Assembly (NCBI RefSeq): GCF_001693385.1
Contig: NZ_CP016428.1
Location: 8,236,001 to 8,300,000 of the forward strand
Direction of reading: 5' to 3'
Origin: Bradyrhizobium icense
GTDB taxonomy: Bacteria; Pseudomonadota; Alphaproteobacteria; Rhizobiales; Xanthobacteraceae
DNA length: 64,000 bases
This document shows positions 8,298-16,788 of this stretch, in pieces. How positions within the stretch are numbered: position 1 is the stretch's first letter; each line of letters begins with the position of its first letter. A model generated the notes under the pieces. It worked only from the letters and a program-made list of their open reading frames with translations. It had not been told where the DNA came from and made no database searches. Both the position numbers and the translations under genes were made by a program.

Positions 8298-9835
8298 CGG
8301 CGCCACTCTCGTAGCCCGGATGAGCGAGGCGATATCCGGGATCTTTGCCAAGCCCCGCATATCGCTGCGCTCATGCGGGCTACGATCGCATCTAGGTCTC
8401 TGATCCAGGCGCCACAAAGGCGCACCTGCAGGAAATAAGTCAGTTCCGCAACTGCAATCCGGTTTTCAGAGGCTGGCCAGGCCCGCGCCACGATTCGCTC
8501 CGTATTGAACATGGTCACCACTGGCCTGCCAATCTCCTCTGCCGGAAGCCGCAAGGTCGTGACCGAATCGGTCGGCACGCCGGATTTCACATCCCTTGGC
8601 TCCTTGCCGTCGATCAGCACCACGTCCCGCGGCAGGCCGAAATAGCCCCGCGGACGCGACATCAGAACCACGCCGCCCGCGCCGGCATCGGCCGGCCCGA
8701 GCGGACGCGCGGCACGCAGATGCACGATGTCGGAGGAGCGCGGAAACGGCGAGCGGTAGAAATGGGTCGTCGGCGACCCCGCCGACGTCAACACGATTTC
8801 GAGACACCAGGTAGCCTCGACCCGCGCCGGGCCCCAGCGGCCGTCGGCGCCGGTTTGCGAAACATGGATCGGACCGCCGGTCCGTTCGCCGGTCTCAGGA
8901 GAGACGCGATAGATTTCGACCGTAGCGCCGGAGACCGGACGGTTGGTGACGACGCCGCCCGGCGTACCCGTCACGAGCCCGCCCAGTCTGACTTCCGCTT
9001 CCGGCACGATCTCGATTCGGGACGGCTCTATGCCAGCGATAAATTTGTAGATCTCGCGAAACGCGCGCGGATGAAAGGCGACCTCGCGATGATCGAGCGC
9101 GCCGAGTACCAGATTGGTCGCGCCATTCAGCGCAGGACCATCTGATGTCACGCCGGTCGGCGTGCCCGGCTTGCCGACAAAAAGTCCGTCGGCTTGCGCA
9201 TATTTGTCGATGCCGTCGCTGCGCAAGGTGAGGAACGCCGTGGCGGGCGTCACCTCGCTTTCGCCCTCGTTCAAGCCGCGCAAGAACGGGCCGCGGCCGT
9301 TGAACTCATTGTTGATGCCGCCCTCCCAATCATAGATTCCGTGATTGGGAACGCCGCACAGCACGGCGTGGCTGATGTCGGCCCCGCCGCCATTCCGGAT
9401 GTAATTGCGGATCGAATAGCCGCCGCGCGAATTACCGACGAGCGCGATGCGCGCCGCACCGGTGCGGCGTTGCAATTCCTTGACGGCCTCGCCGAGCTCG
9501 CGGCGCTGGTCTTCGGTCGAGGAACGATTCGGTTGCACTACTTTGTCGTCACTCCGCGCCAGCGGGTCGGTGAAATTGATCGCGAGCATTCGCTCGCGCG
9601 GCACGCCGTTCGATTCCATGCGCCACAGCGTGGTGATCCAGAGCGCCGCATGGTCGCCATTGCCATGCACGAACAGGATCGGCGGAATCTCTGACGCGGC
9701 TGACGGCGTTGACGCGGTCTGCGCCAGCGCAGAAGAGCTGAGATTGCCGGCGAGATTGCCAGCCAGCAAAGTTAGCGCTCCGGCACCTTTGAGCATCGTT
9801 CGCCGCGACAAGCTCATTTTGGTTCTTCTCGTCAT
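8294..9835 (-). CDS. Tat-exported alpha/beta hydrolase
   Basis: A 513-residue exported hydrolase. The N-terminus has a twin-arginine signal (SRRTMLKGAGALTLLAG) and ends near an Ala-rich cleavage site. ILFVHGNGDHAALW is the oxyanion region and GNSRGG the nucleophile elbow (GxSxG). After the hydrolase domain (~50-300) comes a beta-rich region with VSGATVEIYRVSPETGERTGG, resembling a carboxypeptidase-regulatory-like fold. ATG at 9835 is chosen (AAGG at good distance); 9817 is possible. The last ~45 residues are read through a palindromic repeat (8311-8383), so the original C-terminus was probably shorter. The substrate is unknown; an ester is likely. Confidence 0.8.
   Translation of the reverse strand: MTRRTKMSLSRRTMLKGAGALTLLAGNLAGNLSSSALAQTASTPSAASEIPPILFVHGNGDHAALWITTLWRMESNGVPRERMLAINFTDPLARSDDKVVQPNRSSTEDQRRELGEAVKELQRRTGAARIALVGNSRGGYSIRNYIRNGGGADISHAVLCGVPNHGIYDWEGGINNEFNGRGPFLRGLNEGESEVTPATAFLTLRSDGIDKYAQADGLFVGKPGTPTGVTSDGPALNGATNLVLGALDHREVAFHPRAFREIYKFIAGIEPSRIEIVPEAEVRLGGLVTGTPGGVVTNRPVSGATVEIYRVSPETGERTGGPIHVSQTGADGRWGPARVEATWCLEIVLTSAGSPTTHFYRSPFPRSSDIVHLRAARPLGPADAGAGGVVLMSRPRGYFGLPRDVVLIDGKEPRDVKSGVPTDSVTTLRLPAEEIGRPVVTMFNTERIVARAWPASENRIAVAELTYFLQVRLCGAWIRDLDAIVARMSAAICGAWQRSRISPRSSGLREWRR
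8311..8383. repeat. Palindromic repeat with GTAGCCCG ends (family B)
   Basis: Imperfect 30-base arms at 8311-8340 and 8353-8383 begin and end with GTAGCCCG/CGGGCTAC, the form of a common Bradyrhizobium/Rhodopseudomonas intergenic repeat. It lies between the hydrolase and P450 genes and provides coding sequence for the end of the hydrolase. Confidence 0.75.
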
Positions 9836-9969
9836 CTTTCCGCACCTTAGCTGTGCTCTCGCCATCCTCATAGCGACCTAACTACTGGACAGAGCACGGT
9901 TTTCGCGGGCATCTGGGACAGCCTGCAGGAATCATCGTCCAGTCATTAGCAGCCCAACCGGAACCGGAT

Positions 9970-11649
9970 ATGACCGAACCTCCGAAGCGCTCCGACAGTA
10001 TCACCGCACCACTGCGGCACGCGGTGTTTCGGCGCATCTGGCTCGCGAGCCTGTTGTCGAATCTCGGCATCCTGATCCAGGGCGTAGGCGCCGCCTGGGC
10101 AATGACGCAGATGACCTCTTCCGCCGACAAGGTTGCGCTGGTGCAGACCGCCTTGATGCTGCCGGTCATGCTGATCTCGATGCCCGCCGGGGCCATCGCC
10201 GACATGCACGATCGCCGCATCGTCGCGCTGGTCTCGCTCGGGATTGCGCTGGTTGGCGCAACCGCGCTGACCGTGCTGGCTTGGCTCGGCCTGGTTACAC
10301 CGAATATCCTCCTGGCGCTGTGCTTCGTCGTCGGCAGCGGCATGGCGCTGTTCGGGCCGGCCTGGCAGGCCTCGGTGAGCGAGCAGGTGCCGGCGGAAAC
10401 GCTGCCGGCGGCAGTCGCGCTCAACGGCATCAGCTACAACATTGCGCGCAGCTTCGGGCCGGCGATCGGCGGCATCGTCGTTGCTACCGCCGGCGCCGTG
10501 GCGGCGTTTGCCGTCAATGCCGTGCTGTATCTGCCGTTGATGGTGGTGCTGTTTCTGTGGAATCGCGCCAACGAGCCGTCGCGCCTGCCGCGCGAGCGGC
10601 TCAACCGCGCCATGGTCTCCGGCGTGCGCTACATCACCAATTCGCCGTCGATCAAGATCGTGCTGACGCGCACGCTGGTCACCGGCATCATAGGCGGCTC
10701 GGTCTCGGCGCTGATGCCGCTGGTCGCCCGCGATCTGCTGCATGGCGGCGCACAAACCTACGGCATCATGCTCGGGGCTTTCGGCATGGGCGCGGTGTTC
10801 GGCGCGCTCAATATCGGCGAGGTGCGCCGGCGCATGAGCGGCGAAGCCGCGGTGCGCGCCTGCGCGATATCGATGGCAGGCGCGATCGCGGCGGTCGCCC
10901 TGAGCACCAACGCGGTCCTGACGGCGATTGCGCTCGTGCTGGCCGGCGCGGTGTGGATGCTGGCGGTCGCCCTGTTCAATATCGGCGTGCAGCTTTCAGC
11001 GCCGCGCTGGGTTGCTGGCCGCTCGCTGGCGGCTTTCCAGGCATCGATCGCCGGCGGCATTGCGGTGGGAAGTTGGGGCTGGGGACACCTCACCGACCTC
11101 GCCGGCGTGGAGATCGCCCTCCTGGTTTCGGCTGGGCTGATGCTGATCTCGCCCCTGCTCGGCATCTGGCTTCGCATGCCGCCGGTCGGCGCGCGCAACG
11201 AGGATGCCACCGAACTGCTTGCCGATCCCGAGGTGCGGCTGTCGCTCACGGGGCGCAGCGGACCGCTGGTGGTCGAAATCGAGTATCGCGTCGCGCAGGA
11301 CAATGCACGCGCATTTCACAATGTGATGCAGGAAGTGCAGCTCAGCCGCCAGCGCAACGGCGCCTATGGCTGGTCGATCGCGCGCGACATCGGCGATCCC
11401 GAACTGTGGACCGAGCGCTACCATTGCCCGACCTGGCTCGATTATCTGCGCCAGCGTAACCGTGCGACGCAGTCCGAGCGCGCCCTGCACCAGCGCGCGA
11501 TCGATTTTCATCTCGGGCCGGAGCCGATCCGGGTCCGCCGCATGCTGGAGCGGCCGTTCGGCTCGGTCCGCTGGAAGGAAGATACCCCCGACCGCGCCGC
11601 CAACGAGGTCTTGCCGGTGGTCGCAACCGCAGCAGGCAGCAGCACCTGA
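9970..11649 (+). CDS. MFS transporter with C-terminal extension (MFS_3 / enterobactin-exporter-like)
   Basis: A 559-residue major facilitator protein. About 11-12 hydrophobic segments span residues ~25-400, with the MFS motif GAIADMHDRRI between segments 2 and 3 and ARSFGPAIGG in segment 5, as in the MFS_3 (transmembrane secretion effector, PF05977) group. Residues ~430-530 (GPLVVEIEYRVAQDNARAFHNVM...) form a soluble domain resembling the antibiotic-biosynthesis-monooxygenase (ABM) ferredoxin-like fold, which some family members carry. It probably exports a small molecule, perhaps a siderophore; the substrate is not deducible. It is transcribed divergently from the Tat-hydrolase gene. Confidence 0.85.
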   Translation: MTEPPKRSDSITAPLRHAVFRRIWLASLLSNLGILIQGVGAAWAMTQMTSSADKVALVQTALMLPVMLISMPAGAIADMHDRRIVALVSLGIALVGATALTVLAWLGLVTPNILLALCFVVGSGMALFGPAWQASVSEQVPAETLPAAVALNGISYNIARSFGPAIGGIVVATAGAVAAFAVNAVLYLPLMVVLFLWNRANEPSRLPRERLNRAMVSGVRYITNSPSIKIVLTRTLVTGIIGGSVSALMPLVARDLLHGGAQTYGIMLGAFGMGAVFGALNIGEVRRRMSGEAAVRACAISMAGAIAAVALSTNAVLTAIALVLAGAVWMLAVALFNIGVQLSAPRWVAGRSLAAFQASIAGGIAVGSWGWGHLTDLAGVEIALLVSAGLMLISPLLGIWLRMPPVGARNEDATELLADPEVRLSLTGRSGPLVVEIEYRVAQDNARAFHNVMQEVQLSRQRNGAYGWSIARDIGDPELWTERYHCPTWLDYLRQRNRATQSERALHQRAIDFHLGPEPIRVRRMLERPFGSVRWKEDTPDRAANEVLPVVATAAGSST

Positions 11650-11977
11650 CCCATCGTTAAGCATGACGCGACGCGGCTATTGGGCGCAGCGTGGCGCGGG
11701 AATAATCAGCCAAACCCGATCCAGCGTACCGCCGACACCGCGCCAGCGATTTCCTGCGACTAAAGTGCAAGATGACGGTGTGCTTTCGTTCCGCTGACCG
11801 CGCGAAAGCGCGGCTCGCTTCGCGGCTGCGAAATAACACCGTTGCTGTGCCGCTTGCGCGATTCTATCGAGCCCGCGCACTTCCCGCTTGCCAAAATGCC
11901 GCGCAAGCCTTTGACTTGTCGTCGAGACAAACAAGCCTGCGGCGACAGTGGGCGACCATCTCAACCGGGAGGAACTC
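11650..11977. other. Intergenic region before the TRAP operon
   Basis: The 328 bases hold no convincing gene. The part nearest dctP contains a dyad (see 11918-11932) and a TTGACT hexamer at 11914-11919, but no good -10 box at the right distance. The rest shows nothing recognisable. Confidence 0.5.
11918..11932. promoter_or_regulatory. Candidate operator (TTGTC-N5-GACAA) upstream of dctP
   Basis: A perfect dyad TTGTC GTCGA GACAA lies 46 bases before the dctP start. Half-sites of this type (TTGT...ACAA) are bound by many GntR-family regulators, which often control TRAP and catabolic operons. No regulator gene is adjacent, so this is a guess from symmetry and position. Confidence 0.3.
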
Positions 11978-13099
11978 ATGAGCAAGCGTAGCGATACAAA
12001 AACGACGCGGCGCCGTTTTCTGACGGCCGCGGCCGCCGGCGGTGCGGCGATTGCGATGCCACAAGTCAGCCGGGCCCAGACGGCTACCCTGAAGATGCAG
12101 GGCTCGTGGGGCAAGGCCGACGTCTTCAACGAGATGGCCGAAGATTATGTGAAGCGCGTCAACGAGATGGCGGGCGGCCGGTTGCGCATCGACTATCTGG
12201 TGGGCGGCTCGGTCGTGCACCCGTTCCAGGTATTCGACGGCGTGCATGGCGGCCAGATCGACGCGGCCCATACGGTCACCGTCTACTGGTACGGCAAGCA
12301 CAAGGCAGCATCGCTGTTCGGCACCGGGCCGGTGTTCGGCTTCAATGCCAACGAAGGCCTTGGCTGGATTCACAATGGCGGTGGCAAGGAGCTCTTCGAA
12401 GAACTCCAGACCCAGATCATGAAGGTCAACATCAAGAGCTTCTTCGCGATGCCGATGCCGACCCAGCCGCTCGGCTGGTTCAAGAAGCCGATCACGAGCG
12501 ATGCCGACCTGAAGGGGCTCAAGTACCGCACGGTGGGTCTGGCCGCCGACCTCTTCCAGGCGATGGGCGCCTCTGTCGCGCAACTGCCGGGCGGCGAAAT
12601 CGTGCCGGCCATGGAGCGCGGCGTGATCGACGGATTCGAGTTCAACAACCCGACGTCGGACCGCCGGTTCGGCGCACAGGACGTCGCCAAGTACTACATG
12701 ATGGGCAGCCATCACCAGGCGACGGAATATTTCGAGATCATGTTCAACAAGACCAAGTTCAACGCGCTGCCCGCCGAGCACAAGGCCATTCTGCAGTATG
12801 CAGCGGAGGCCGCGTCATCGGCCAACGAATGGAAAGGCATGGACTACTACTCCAAGGACCTTCAGGAACTGATCAGCAAGGACAAGGTCAACGTCCTGCG
12901 GACGCCGAAATCGGTGTTCGATGCGCAGATCAAGGCATGGGACGGCCTGATCGCCCAACTCGGTTCCGATCCGTTCATGAAGAAGGTGATGGACTCGCAG
13001 AAGGCATGGGTGCGTCGCGTCGTCTATTACAACATGTACAACTCGACGGACTACCGCGGTGCCTTCGAGCATCAATTCCCGGGCGTGCTCAAGGTCTGA
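11978..13099 (+). CDS. dctP: TRAP transporter substrate-binding protein DctP
   Basis: A 373-residue periplasmic solute receptor of a tripartite ATP-independent (TRAP) transporter. A Tat-type signal (TRRRFLTAAAAGGAAIAMP, ending at SRAQ near 35) suggests export in folded form. The mature part has typical DctP features: TLKMQGSWG at the first strand, GLKYRTVGLAADLFQAMGAS, PGGEIVPAMERGVIDGFE and a conserved Arg in KYRT that usually binds the ligand carboxylate. The ATG at 11978 follows GGGAGGAA. It is the first gene of a five-gene plus-strand operon that ends in an amidase, so the ligand may be an amide or an organic acid. Confidence 0.92.
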   Translation: MSKRSDTKTTRRRFLTAAAAGGAAIAMPQVSRAQTATLKMQGSWGKADVFNEMAEDYVKRVNEMAGGRLRIDYLVGGSVVHPFQVFDGVHGGQIDAAHTVTVYWYGKHKAASLFGTGPVFGFNANEGLGWIHNGGGKELFEELQTQIMKVNIKSFFAMPMPTQPLGWFKKPITSDADLKGLKYRTVGLAADLFQAMGASVAQLPGGEIVPAMERGVIDGFEFNNPTSDRRFGAQDVAKYYMMGSHHQATEYFEIMFNKTKFNALPAEHKAILQYAAEAASSANEWKGMDYYSKDLQELISKDKVNVLRTPKSVFDAQIKAWDGLIAQLGSDPFMKKVMDSQKAWVRRVVYYNMYNSTDYRGAFEHQFPGVLKV

Positions 13100-13137
13100 C
13101 AGCTTTCGCGGCGCATCACGGACGCTGTATGAATAAA

Positions 13138-13161
13138 GGGCGGCGTATTGAAGCGCCGCCC
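13138..13161 (+). other. Intercistronic hairpin between dctP and dctQ
   Basis: GGGCGGCG at 13138-13145 pairs with CGCCGCCC at 13154-13161 around an 8-base loop. There is no T run, so it is not a typical terminator. Hairpins here in TRAP operons can protect the dctP message and allow excess binding protein over permease. Confidence 0.5.
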
Positions 13162-13213
13162 GGCCAGGAATTGGGGGCATTCAGATGTGCTACTCGCCGC
13201 GAGTTCGGCTCGC

Positions 13214-13819
13214 ATGAGAAAGTTTCTTTTTTTCATCGATGAACTCAGCACCTGGGTCGGCAAAGCGTTCGCCTGGCTGATCCTCGTCCTCACGCTCGGC
13301 GTCAGCTACGAGGTGTTCATGCGCTATGTGCTGCGGGCGCCGACCACCTGGGCATTCGACATCAGCTACATCACCTATGGCGCGATGTTCCTGATGGCCG
13401 GCGCCTATACGCTCTCGCGCAACGGCCATGTACGGGCCGACGTGGTTTACCGGCTGTGGTCGCCGCGCACCCAGGCGACGATGGACCTCGTGCTCTACAT
13501 TCTGTTCTTCCTGCCGGCGATTGCGGCATTGATGTATTCGGGCTGGAATTATGCCGACATGTCGGTGCGCTTCCGCGAAGTGAGCATCTTCAGTCCGGCC
13601 GGCGTGCCGGTGTTTCCGCTGAAGGCGCTGATCCCGGTCACAGGCTTTCTCCTGTTTCTGCAAGGCTTCGCTGAAATCATCCGCTGCATACTGTGCATCC
13701 GCACCGGCCAATGGCCGCAACGCCTGCACGACGTCGAGGAGACCGAAAGCCTGATTATCCGCGAGCGTCAACAGCACCAGGCTGCGGTGGAGACGAGCGA
13801 GAAGGGAGCCGGCGCATGA
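13214..13819 (+). CDS. dctQ: TRAP transporter small permease DctQ
   Basis: A 201-residue inner-membrane protein with four hydrophobic segments (about 15-35, 48-68, 92-112 and 135-155). The motif MRYVLRAPTTWAFDISYITYGAMFLMAGAY is the DctQ signature region. It forms the small membrane subunit that pairs with DctM. The ATG at 13214 (MRKFLFFIDELSTWVGK) is chosen over an upstream in-frame ATG at 13148, which would add a hydrophilic stretch; neither has a strong ribosome binding site. It has a longer charged C-terminal tail (ETESLIIRERQQHQ...) than many relatives. The stop overlaps the dctM start. Confidence 0.9.
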   Translation: MRKFLFFIDELSTWVGKAFAWLILVLTLGVSYEVFMRYVLRAPTTWAFDISYITYGAMFLMAGAYTLSRNGHVRADVVYRLWSPRTQATMDLVLYILFFLPAIAALMYSGWNYADMSVRFREVSIFSPAGVPVFPLKALIPVTGFLLFLQGFAEIIRCILCIRTGQWPQRLHDVEETESLIIRERQQHQAAVETSEKGAGA

Positions 13820-15165
13820 CCGACCCTCAACTCGGCATGCTGATGCTGGGGCTTTTCATCTTCATCATCATGCTCGGCTTCCCGATCGCCTTCACGCTGA
13901 TGGCGATGGGCGTCTCGTTCGGCTACTACGCGTACTACACGCCCGGTCAGGAGTTCTTTCAGAACCGGATCTTCACGCTGCTGGTGCAGAAGACGTTCGA
14001 GGTCACGTCGAGCGACGTGCTGGTGGCGGTTCCGTTGTTCCTGTTCATGGGCTACCTGATCGAACGCGCAAACATTCTCGACCGCCTGTTTCACTCGCTG
14101 CAACTGTCGATGAAGAACGTGCCGGGCGCGCTGGCCGTGGCCACACTGATCACCTGCGCAATGTTCGCAACCGCCACCGGCATCGTCGGTGCCGTCGTCA
14201 CGCTGATGGGCCTCTTGGCCTTGCCGGCGATGCTGCGGGCAGGTTACGACACCAAGCTGTCGGCAGGCGTGGTCTGCGCCGGCGGCTGCCTCGGCATCCT
14301 GATCCCTCCTAGCATTCTCCTGATCGTCTATGCGGCCACCGCCGGCGTTTCGGCGGTCAAGCTTTATGCGGCCGCGTTCTTCCCGGGATTCATGCTGGCC
14401 ATGTTCTACATCCTCTATGCAATGGGTCGTGCGATCTTCAATCCCGCGCTCGCGCCGAAGCTGCCGCCCGAGCAGACCAACGTGCCTATCGGCACGGTGA
14501 TCTGGGCGCTCGCCACATCGTTCCTGCCGTTGGCGCTGCTTATTGTGTCGGTGCTCGGTGCGATCCTGTTCGGTTTGGCGACGCCGTCCGAAGCGGCGGC
14601 GGTAGGCGCCCTCATGAGCATCGTTCTTGCCGCCGCCTATCGTTCGCTCAACTACACGATGATGCGTGAATCGGTGTATCTGACCGTGCGAGCGACCGCG
14701 ATGGTCTGTTACCTGTTCATCGGGTCGTGGACGTTTTCGGCGGTGTTTGCCGTCCTGGGCGGACAGACGGTCGTCGAACAATTCTTCACCTCGTTGAATC
14801 TGTCGCCGATGCAGTTCCTGCTGCTGACCCAGGCCATCATCTTCCTGCTCGGCTGGCCACTGGAATGGACCGAGATCATCATCATCTTCGTGCCGATCTT
14901 CCTGCCGCTGCTCCCCCAGTACGGCATCGATCCAATCTTTTTCGGCATCCTGGTAGCATTGAACACACAGACAGCGTTCAATACGCCGCCCGTCGCGATG
15001 GCCGCCTTCTATTTGAAGGGCGTGGCGCCACCGCAAGTGAAGCTCACCGACATCTTCTCCGGCGCGCTTCCCTTTGTCGGCCTGGTCTTCTTCACCATGG
15101 CACTGGTCTACATCTTCCCGGAAATTGCGTTGTGGCTGCCCAGCTATCTCTACGGATCGCGGTGA
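13816..15165 (+). CDS. dctM: TRAP transporter large permease DctM
   Basis: A 449-residue inner-membrane protein with about 12 membrane segments that carries out sodium- or proton-driven uptake with DctP and DctQ. The ATG at 13816 overlaps the dctQ stop (ATGA) and follows AGGGAG, so translation is coupled. Family motifs: ATATGIVGAVVTLMGLLALPAML, CAGGCLGILIPPSILLIVYA, GLATPSEAAAVGAL and the C-terminal ALNTQTAFNTPPVAMAAFYLKG. Both the length and these motifs are standard for DctM. Confidence 0.93.
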   Translation: MTDPQLGMLMLGLFIFIIMLGFPIAFTLMAMGVSFGYYAYYTPGQEFFQNRIFTLLVQKTFEVTSSDVLVAVPLFLFMGYLIERANILDRLFHSLQLSMKNVPGALAVATLITCAMFATATGIVGAVVTLMGLLALPAMLRAGYDTKLSAGVVCAGGCLGILIPPSILLIVYAATAGVSAVKLYAAAFFPGFMLAMFYILYAMGRAIFNPALAPKLPPEQTNVPIGTVIWALATSFLPLALLIVSVLGAILFGLATPSEAAAVGALMSIVLAAAYRSLNYTMMRESVYLTVRATAMVCYLFIGSWTFSAVFAVLGGQTVVEQFFTSLNLSPMQFLLLTQAIIFLLGWPLEWTEIIIIFVPIFLPLLPQYGIDPIFFGILVALNTQTAFNTPPVAMAAFYLKGVAPPQVKLTDIFSGALPFVGLVFFTMALVYIFPEIALWLPSYLYGSR

Positions 15166-15196
15166 GCCGGCCCGGTAAAGCGCTGAAAGGGTGCGC

Positions 15197-16600
15197 ATGA
15201 GTCTCAATGCGCTGGGGCTTGCGGAAGCGGCGGCCGGCATCCGCGACGGCCGGCTCGGTTCGGCGGAACTCGTCGCCGACTGCCTGAAACGCATCGACGA
15301 GGTCGATCGCGACATCGAAGCGTGGGCATTCCTCGATCGCGACTACGCGATGCGGCAGGCCGAGGCCGCCGACGACCATCGCAAACAGGGCAAGGCCACG
15401 GGCCCGCTGCATGGCGTACCGGTGGGCATCAAGGATATCTTCGATACCGGCGACATGCCGACGGAATTCGGATCAAGCCTGTGGGCGGGACGCACGCCGC
15501 GCCGCGATGCGATGGCCGTGGCGCGCCTGCGCGCGGCAGGAGCCGTGATCCTCGGCAAGACGGTGACGACCGAATATGCCTATTTCAATCCCGGCAAGAC
15601 CCGAAATCCGCATAACCCGGACCACACGCCGGGCGGATCGTCGTCGGGCTCCGCCGCGGCTGTCGCAGCGCTGATGGTGCCGGGCGCCATCGGCTCGCAG
15701 ACCAACGGCTCCGTGATCCGTCCCGCCGCGTTCTGCGGAGTTGTCGGCTTCAAGCCGACACACGGTCTCATTCCGCGGGGCGGCGCGCTACTGCTTTCGC
15801 GGGCACTCGATCATGTCGGCGTGTTTGCGCGCTCGGTCGACGATGTAGCGCTGCTGGCACAGACGCTGGCGGGTTTCGACGAGGAAGATCCGGACACGCG
15901 TCCCCTTGCCTGTCCCCCCTTTGTCGAAATGGCGGCAAGCGAGCCGCCATTGTCGCCGCGGTTCGCTTTCGTCCGCTCGCCCGCCTGGAAGCATGCCGAG
16001 AACGTGACCACGGAAGCATTTGCCGAACTGGTGGAAGCGCTGGGCGAGCAAATTTCAGAGGTCGAGATCGGCCCGAGTTTCGACCGCGCCATCGACATGC
16101 ACCGCACCGTGATGGAGGTGGAGATGGCGCACAACCTGCATCGTGATTTCGAGCAGGGCGGCGAGTCCCTGAGCAAGGTGCTGCGCGCATTGATCGAGCG
16201 CGGCCGAACGGTGCCGGCCGTCGAGTATACGCGCGCCTTGGCCGGCAGCACGTCGCTCAACACGGCGCTCGACGGTGTGTTTGACGAATACGACGCGATT
16301 CTGACCCCGGCCGCGCCGGGCCCTGCCCCACGCGGCCTCGACAGCACCGGAAATCCGGCGTTCTGCAGCATATGGACTTATCTCGGCACGCCGGCGATGA
16401 CGCTGCCGCTGCTGCAATCGGAAAGCGGCCTGCCCATTGGCGTGCAATTGGTCGGACGCCGCGGCAACGATGCGCGGCTCCTGCGGACGGCCAACTGGCT
16501 GGTCAAAACTCTCGGAAAGCGCGGCCGCGGCAGAGCGACGCCTGCGAAGACCAGTGCCAAGACCAATGCGCGTCGCGTGAAAACAAGGAGCGACAGATGA
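15197..16600 (+). CDS. Amidase (amidase signature family)
   Basis: A 467-residue amidase of the Ser-cisSer-Lys class, which hydrolyses carboxamides to acid and ammonia. Catalytic elements are Lys79 (VGIKDIFDTG), the GGSSSGS run at 146-152 containing the cis-Ser, and nucleophile Ser172 in QTNGSVIRPA. Closest in style to AtzF/GatA-like amidases, but with no GatB or GatC partner here and a shorter body than allophanate hydrolase. The C-terminal ~25 residues are a basic Lys/Arg/Thr tail of unclear use. It starts 31 bases after dctM with GAAAGG upstream, so it probably acts on the imported compound. Confidence 0.9.
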   Translation: MSLNALGLAEAAAGIRDGRLGSAELVADCLKRIDEVDRDIEAWAFLDRDYAMRQAEAADDHRKQGKATGPLHGVPVGIKDIFDTGDMPTEFGSSLWAGRTPRRDAMAVARLRAAGAVILGKTVTTEYAYFNPGKTRNPHNPDHTPGGSSSGSAAAVAALMVPGAIGSQTNGSVIRPAAFCGVVGFKPTHGLIPRGGALLLSRALDHVGVFARSVDDVALLAQTLAGFDEEDPDTRPLACPPFVEMAASEPPLSPRFAFVRSPAWKHAENVTTEAFAELVEALGEQISEVEIGPSFDRAIDMHRTVMEVEMAHNLHRDFEQGGESLSKVLRALIERGRTVPAVEYTRALAGSTSLNTALDGVFDEYDAILTPAAPGPAPRGLDSTGNPAFCSIWTYLGTPAMTLPLLQSESGLPIGVQLVGRRGNDARLLRTANWLVKTLGKRGRGRATPAKTSAKTNARRVKTRSDR

Positions 16601-16770
16601 CGAATTTGATCACCGGGCTGATCGGCGTTGCCGGCGTCTGCGCATTTCTCGGCATCCTGCTCTGGTGGATCAAGGCGGCGCCGCTGATCATCATCTGCGT
16701 GTTGGTGATGGCGCTGCTGATTTACGACTTCTATCAATCGCTCCGCGCCAACGGGAACGGCACGACATAA
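16597..16770 (+). CDS. Small membrane protein at the end of the TRAP-amidase operon
   Basis: A 57-residue protein whose ATG overlaps the amidase stop (ATGA), with AAGGAG upstream, so it is well supported as translated. Two hydrophobic segments (about 5-23 and 25-43; GVCAFLGILLWWIK and LIIICVLVMALLIYDFY) are separated by a Lys, suggesting a helical hairpin. I do not recognise a family. Its place suggests an accessory to the transporter or amidase. Confidence 0.75.
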   Translation: MTNLITGLIGVAGVCAFLGILLWWIKAAPLIIICVLVMALLIYDFYQSLRANGNGTT

Positions 16771-16788
16771 GCCGCGAGGGCGCAGCCT

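Noticed and set aside
6858..8438. Open frame of 526 codons on the plus strand, antisense to the P450 gene
   Set aside because: The composition (Arg/His/Ala-rich) is that of a shadow frame in GC-rich DNA; the minus strand has a complete P450 with all motifs.
13768..15315. Open frame of 515 codons on the minus strand opposite dctM
   Set aside because: Antisense shadow of a well-supported DctM; full of Gln/His/Arg with no recognisable domain.
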